A stretch of 14,398 bases of DNA, taken from an uncultured Actinomycetes bacterium (lineage in GTDB: Bacteria; Actinomycetota; CALGFH01). The notes below the pieces were generated by a model that made no database searches, was not told the DNA's origin, and was given only the letters and a program-made list of their open reading frames with translations. Each line of letters opens with the position of its first letter. Position 1 is the stretch's first letter. Made by a program: the position numbers and the translations under genes. The stretch is from assembly GCA_937881255.1 (NCBI GenBank), contig CALGFH010000332.1, positions 1 to 14,398 on the forward strand. The letters run 5' to 3'. Below, in pieces: positions 13,551 to 14,398 of the stretch.

Positions 13551-13718
13551 GGCACGACGTCGGCCGCCGGCTCGCAGGCCACTACCACGAGCACCACGGT
13601 GGCGCCGACCACCACCACAGTCCCGCCTCTGACCGCCAAGGAGCTTGCCTGCCTCGAAGCCATTCCGAAGGTGCGCAAGAAGATGGTCAAGAAGGCCTGT
13701 AAGCCGGGGTGGTCGTGA
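13551..13718 (+). pseudogene. C-terminal remnant of a Thr-rich-linker protein (candidate)
   Basis: After an in-frame TAG (13548) a frame runs to TGA 13716-13718. It encodes a Thr-rich linker (TTTSTTVAPTTTTVPP) followed by LTAKELACLEAIPKVRKKM and VKKACKPGWS. The two Cys and the amphipathic pattern look like a real exported-protein C-terminus, and about 87% of third positions are G or C. There is no start codon before the linker, so it would be a broken gene end. A caution: the minus strand in register also reads as a hydrophobic segment ending in VVVAC, because the wobble positions coincide. I favour the plus strand but not strongly. Confidence 0.35.
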
Positions 13719-13732
13719 CCTGCTGGGTTGGT

Positions 13733-13777
13733 TGGTGGGCCTGCCAGGACTTGAACCTGGGACCTCATCCTTATCAG
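13733..13777 (-). pseudogene. tRNA-Ile(GAU) 3' half, from anticodon loop to CCA
   Basis: The minus strand gives, in order, the anticodon loop CTGATAA (anticodon GAT), the 3' stem strand GGATG, variable loop AGGTC, a perfect T-stem CCAGG/CCTGG around TTCAAGT, the acceptor strand CAGGCCC, A and CCA. Every element is normal for tRNA-Ile. To the right the 5' anticodon strand should read GGATG on the plus strand but reads CGCTC, and no D-arm or 5' acceptor strand follows. The tRNA therefore stops exactly at the loop/stem border. This is the usual extent of an integrase attachment core, so an att-site remnant is the best reading (inference). Confidence 0.75.
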
Positions 13778-13820
13778 CGCTCACCCAGTCCGGTTTCCCA
13801 GGATGGCGCCAGCGACCTGT

Positions 13821-13863
13821 GGAACGACGTCCCGCCGGTGACCGTTGCGGACCGGTCGGTTCC
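13821..13863. other. Long imperfect hairpin
   Basis: GGAAC (13821-13825) pairs with GTTCC (13859-13863), GAC (13826-13828) with GTC (13855-13857), then GTC/GAC and CGC/GCG, with a CGG-TGA-CCG tip. Small bulges occur. It is the first of three structured blocks after the tRNA-Ile fragment. Confidence 0.35.
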
Positions 13864-13901
13864 CAGCGGGTGTGGCCCAACCATGGACCAGGGACGATCC
13901 C

Positions 13902-13982
13902 GCTCGCGGGGGCAGCGGCGCTCCGCCTGGCGGACCTTGGCTGGCAAGGTAGACCCCCGCCGGCTGCCCCCGACAAGCGAGC
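13902..13982. ncRNA. Candidate structured RNA: bulged 15-bp helix with two inner hairpins
   Basis: GCTCGC (13902-13907) pairs with GCGAGC (13977-13982), and directly inside it GGGGGCAGC (13908-13916) pairs with GCTGCCCCC (13963-13971). A 5-nt bulge (13972-13976) lies on one side. Within the loop are TCCGC/GCGGA (13922-13934) and ACCTTG/CAAGGT (13934-13950). Together this gives a three-way-junction-like fold. Strand is unknown because the pairing works on both. No known RNA family is recognised (not RNase P, tmRNA, SRP RNA or 6C by their conserved motifs). High GC raises the chance of accidental pairing. Confidence 0.3.
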
Positions 13983-14005
13983 CCGCCTGGGCGATCGCCT
14001 TGTTA

Positions 14006-14066
14006 GGGGGAGCCCTGGCGGGGTCTGGGCCAGGGACATCCCCCTGTATAGACGGGCTGTCCCTGG
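14006..14066. other. Two mutually exclusive hairpins
   Basis: CCCTGGC (14013-14019) pairs with GCCAGGG (14029-14035), extended by GGGGG (14006-14010) with CCCCC (14040-14044). The same right arm, as CCAGGGACA (14030-14038), instead pairs perfectly with TGTCCCTGG (14058-14066). Such shared-arm pairs are typical of attenuators and switches. Nearby protein genes that could be controlled are lacking within the window. Confidence 0.35.
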
Positions 14067-14145
14067 TCAGCGGCATGGTGGTACCCCGGCACCCTGCAGG
14101 TTCAAACCACATCCAAGACGGCGGCTTGGCTTGGACGCGGACACC

Positions 14146-14169
14146 GCGGGAGGTGGGATTCGAACCGAG
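14146..14169 (-). pseudogene. Weak tRNA 3'-end-like segment
   Basis: GTGGG, loop ATTCGAA and CCGAG (14153-14169) imitate a T-arm read on the minus strand, preceded by a 7-nt acceptor-like GCGGGAG (14146-14152). Two of five T-stem pairs are mismatched and no anticodon arm or 5' part follows. If real it is a strongly decayed fragment, in the same orientation as the others. Confidence 0.25.
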
Positions 14170-14243
14170 CGCCGGGCTGCTTCGCCGTCCGAGGTCGAGA
14201 CGGTCGACGGCCTCTGACCTGCGATGCTTATTCGCCGACGTTG

Positions 14244-14272
14244 ACCGCTCGGCCCGCCGAGGACTGAGCGGT
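14244..14272 (-). terminator. Inverted repeat downstream of the Leu-like tRNA
   Basis: ACCGCTC (14244-14250) pairs with GAGCGGT (14266-14272); inside, CTCGG (14248-14252) can pair instead with CCGAG (14257-14261). It lies about 80 nt beyond the 3' end of the minus-strand tRNA. It may end that transcript, but there is no T-tract. Confidence 0.3.
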
Positions 14273-14297
14273 TCCTGGTGTCGTGCGGACCCAGCAC

Positions 14298-14376
14298 GGA
14301 CCAGCGGTCGTGCCCATTCGGGCGACGTGCTGGTCAGTGACCGGTTTGGTGGGTGCCGGAGGAGGGGCTCGAACCC
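14298..14376. repeat. Direct repeat copy 2 (tRNA 3' end plus 3' flank)
   Basis: Partner of 13422-13497, in the same orientation with 800 bp between the copies. Its right part belongs to the better preserved tRNA. In this copy the T-stem is perfectly paired. Confidence 0.75.
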
Positions 14377-14398
14377 TCATGCCCGTTGGGCCCAACGC
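14354..14398 (-). tRNA. Class II tRNA, probably tRNA-Leu (3' part; continues past window end)
   Basis: Read on the minus strand from the 3' end: discriminator A (14354), acceptor strand CTCCGGC (14355-14361), T-arm with perfect GAGGG/CCCTC stem and loop TTCGAGC (14362-14378), then a 4-bp variable-arm stem GCCC/GGGC (14381-14391) and the start of the anticodon stem. The long variable arm limits it to Leu, Ser or Tyr. Discriminator A and the GCCGGAG-type acceptor favour Leu. CCA is not encoded (CCC at 14351-14353). The anticodon lies outside the window, so neither the isotype nor intactness is proven. Confidence 0.6.

Noticed and set aside
12995..13768. Longer VOC protein with an N-terminal lipoprotein-like signal (VVVAC)
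   Set aside because: The GTG at 13375 has a strong SD at ideal spacing and gives a normal VOC start. The upstream frame crosses the direct repeat and tRNA fragment.
13990..13999. GGCGATCGCC palindrome resembling the HIP1 octamer
   Set aside because: Only isolated occurrences are seen (another near 302); expected by chance at this GC content.
14000..14010. Integron attC-like core (TTGTTAGGGGG)
   Set aside because: GTTAGGG does not fit GTTRRRY, and no matching inverse core or integrase is present.
14085..14113. GGTTCAAACC as a further tRNA T-arm
   Set aside because: The flanking bases do not form a T-stem on the plus strand, and on the minus strand only wobble pairs with no acceptor or CCA.
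13645..14217. 190-codon plus-strand open frame containing LPGLEPGTSSLS and GGGIRTE
   Set aside because: These peptides are translations of tRNA T-arm/anticodon segments, a known source of false proteins (AntiFam-type). The rest has no protein character.
13779..14350. Group I intron splitting tRNA-Ile in its anticodon loop
   Set aside because: The break point suits such an intron, but no tRNA 5' half lies to the right and the conserved P7 strands (GACTA/TAGTC type) are not found.
1..14398. CRISPR arrays, insertion sequences, transposases, toxin-antitoxin pairs
   Set aside because: No regularly spaced repeats and no transposase, Cas or toxin motifs were seen on either strand.

Overview
The window is very GC-rich, with dense genes, almost only G or C at third codon positions, some GTG starts and several start codons that lack a Shine-Dalgarno (SD) sequence but sit 7-9 nt behind a TANNNT -10 box (leaderless transcripts). 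With a type-2-like ValRS, a GAF-ANTAR regulator and an Rv0121-like PPOX protein, this points to an actinobacterium (Actinomycetota), probably chromosomal. I cannot place it more finely.

Layout. (1) 1-3098, plus strand: the 3' part of a GNAT acetyltransferase gene, then valS. (2) 3109-3546, minus strand: a small GGQ-domain ribosome-rescue release factor (ArfB type). (3) 3702-4316, plus strand: an orphan secreted protein with a clear signal peptide. (4) 4319-7793, minus strand: a SigB/SigF-type sigma factor, then (after a long perfect palindrome and a leaderless promoter) a GAF-ANTAR regulator and a GH15 trehalase/glucoamylase-type enzyme starting 3 bp after it. This looks like a stress and carbon-reserve module. 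(5) 7927-9252, minus strand: an ArsR regulator, an AHSA1-type SRPBCC protein and a PPOX/F420-type flavin-binding protein in one operon, preceded by two tandem 16-bp operator-like repeats. (6) 9336-12985, plus strand: Gfo/Idh/MocA oxidoreductase, TIM-barrel sugar isomerase, alpha/beta hydrolase and YdjC/ChbG-type deacetylase. The first three overlap and the cluster looks like a carbohydrate catabolic operon. (7) 12995-13375, minus strand: a VOC (glyoxalase-fold) protein.

The last kilobase (13400-14398) is different. It has no intact protein gene. It carries several tRNA 3'-end-like segments, all in the same orientation: a degenerate one at 13472, an exact 3' half of tRNA-Ile(GAU) at 13733-13777 that stops at the anticodon loop, a weak one near 14146, and the 3' part of a class II tRNA (probably Leu) running off the window end. 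The first and last, with their 3' flanks, form a diverged direct repeat of about 76-79 bp. Between them lie an orphan C-terminal coding remnant and a strongly self-complementary stretch with a bulged 15-bp helix and two mutually exclusive hairpins. I read this as a recombination/integration scar region, possibly with a structured RNA. It is the part most worth follow-up.
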